From: Nostoc linckia NIES-25
Lineage (GTDB): Bacteria; Cyanobacteriota; Cyanobacteriia; Cyanobacteriales; Nostocaceae
DNA: 64,000 nt
Assembly (NCBI RefSeq): GCF_002368035.1
Contig: NZ_AP018222.1
Span: 3,078,534-3,142,533, forward strand
Direction: 5' to 3'
The notes beneath the pieces were generated by a model. It was given only the letters and a program-made list of their open reading frames with translations. It ran no database searches and had not been told where the DNA came from. Positions 63,493 to 64,000 of the stretch are shown here, piece by piece (position 1 is the stretch's first letter; each line of letters opens with the position of its first letter). Made by a program: the position numbers and the translations under genes.

Positions 63493-64000
63493 ATGTCTAA
63501 CGATTTAATTAATGTCATCAGTAAAAACAACCCATTTCAGGGACGCTTAGTAGTCAGAAGTCATAATGTTTGGGGACAAAGTTTTCCTGATGTACCATCT
63601 TTAAATTCTCATGCTTCTGATACTGTTTATGAAGCAATCGAGAAAGTTCGTAGCAAACAGCGGCAAGTTATAGGCATTACCATCAAGGCAGAAAGAGGGC
63701 TAGGTAAAAGCCATCTTATAAGCAGAATTCGTCATAAATTGCAGATTGATGGTAGTGCCTTATTTGTTTATATGAGCCAGTGTGATGACTTAAATCGCAT
63801 TAAAACAGCATTCTTAAATACTCTTGCAAATAGTCTCAAACAATTAGGTAGTCAAGGTGTTAGCCAATGGCAGGAATTAGCAACAGCTTTAGTTAATGAA
63901 GCTTTCAAAAAAAACTATACACCTCAACAGTTAGTAAATCAATTCCCAGGTGCATTAGCTAAAAATCCTAAAGTAGTTGAAGTTTTGCGAGATAAAGTGC
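63493..64000 (+). CDS. P-loop ATPase, truncated by the window edge
   Basis: An ATG at 63493 opens a frame with no stop to the window end (169 codons). It reads MSNDLINVISKNNPFQGRL, then VWGQSFPDVPSLNSHASDTVYEAIEKV, and a Walker A-like AERGLGKSHLISRI at about residues 68-81 (A replaces the first glycine of GxxxxGKS). ALFVYMSQCDDLNRIK follows. The N-terminal strand and helix order suggests an AAA/STAND-type ATPase. The rest is not visible, so the family is open. Confidence 0.8.
   Translation, partial: MSNDLINVISKNNPFQGRLVVRSHNVWGQSFPDVPSLNSHASDTVYEAIEKVRSKQRQVIGITIKAERGLGKSHLISRIRHKLQIDGSALFVYMSQCDDLNRIKTAFLNTLANSLKQLGSQGVSQWQELATALVNEAFKKNYTPQQLVNQFPGALAKNPKVVEVLRDKV

Noticed and set aside
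1..64000. tRNA, rRNA, tmRNA or other standard RNA genes
   Set aside because: None was recognised by eye; a covariance-model search would be decisive.

Overview
The window is chromosomal DNA of a filamentous, probably heterocyst-forming cyanobacterium (Nostocales: Nostoc/Anabaena, Tolypothrix or Calothrix type). Evidence seen: psaE, psb28 and ndhO; a ferredoxin-type glutamate synthase; very frequent GCGATCGC (HIP1) octamers; several cyanobacteria-only families (DUF1997, DUF1830, DUF3134, DUF4079, PAP/fibrillin); and many short tandem repeats of heterocystous type (CCCCAAT/ATTGGGG, TTAGTCA/TTGGTCA). No rRNA, tRNA, CRISPR array or intact transposase was seen. From memory, the gene content resembles the all4312-alr4344 neighbourhood of Anabaena PCC 7120; this was not checked.

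Layout. 1-8.6 kb: helix-hairpin-helix protein, a MITE-like element, signal peptidase I, a polysaccharide deacetylase, then convergently the large Fd-GOGAT gene. 9.3-12.9 kb: exported phosphodiester glycosidase, mannose-6-phosphate-isomerase-type cupin, A-type Fe-S carrier. 13.0-18.4 kb: str operon (rpsL, rpsG, fusA, tuf, rpsJ), with an unusual 531 bp gap after rpsL and hairpins after tuf and rpsJ. 18.6-28.7 kb: Lon-N protein, pheA, DUF1997, then rnhB, rne and a double-domain radical SAM gene on the minus strand, and a STAS protein. 29-38.7 kb: aminotransferase, clpS, CPBP protease, WG-repeat kinase, and a minus-strand cluster of B12/radical SAM, DICT-HD and pentapeptide-repeat genes. 39-49.4 kb: DUF1830, DUF4079, an ABC ATPase, an NrrA-like response regulator with a textbook NtcA promoter, Grx4/BolA, TldE/TldD, cysS. 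49.7-64 kb: His-rich COG0523 GTPase, dtd, psb28, mog/moaB, a 21-bp minisatellite, two toxin-antitoxin-like pairs, mraY, psaE, mutM, ndhO, mdh, nested palindromes, a 60-bp-repeat gene, and at the edge a winged-helix-like gene followed by a truncated P-loop ATPase.

Most genes are core housekeeping and photosynthesis genes. The unusual content is repeat-driven: repeat sequences inserted in frame in cysS and twice in the radical SAM gene, a repeat that supplies the 3' end of another gene, two MITE families, and a toxin-antitoxin cassette lying between two copies of the mraY 3' end. The best candidate for an uncharacterised system is the two-gene ATPase cassette that runs off the right edge; only its start is visible.
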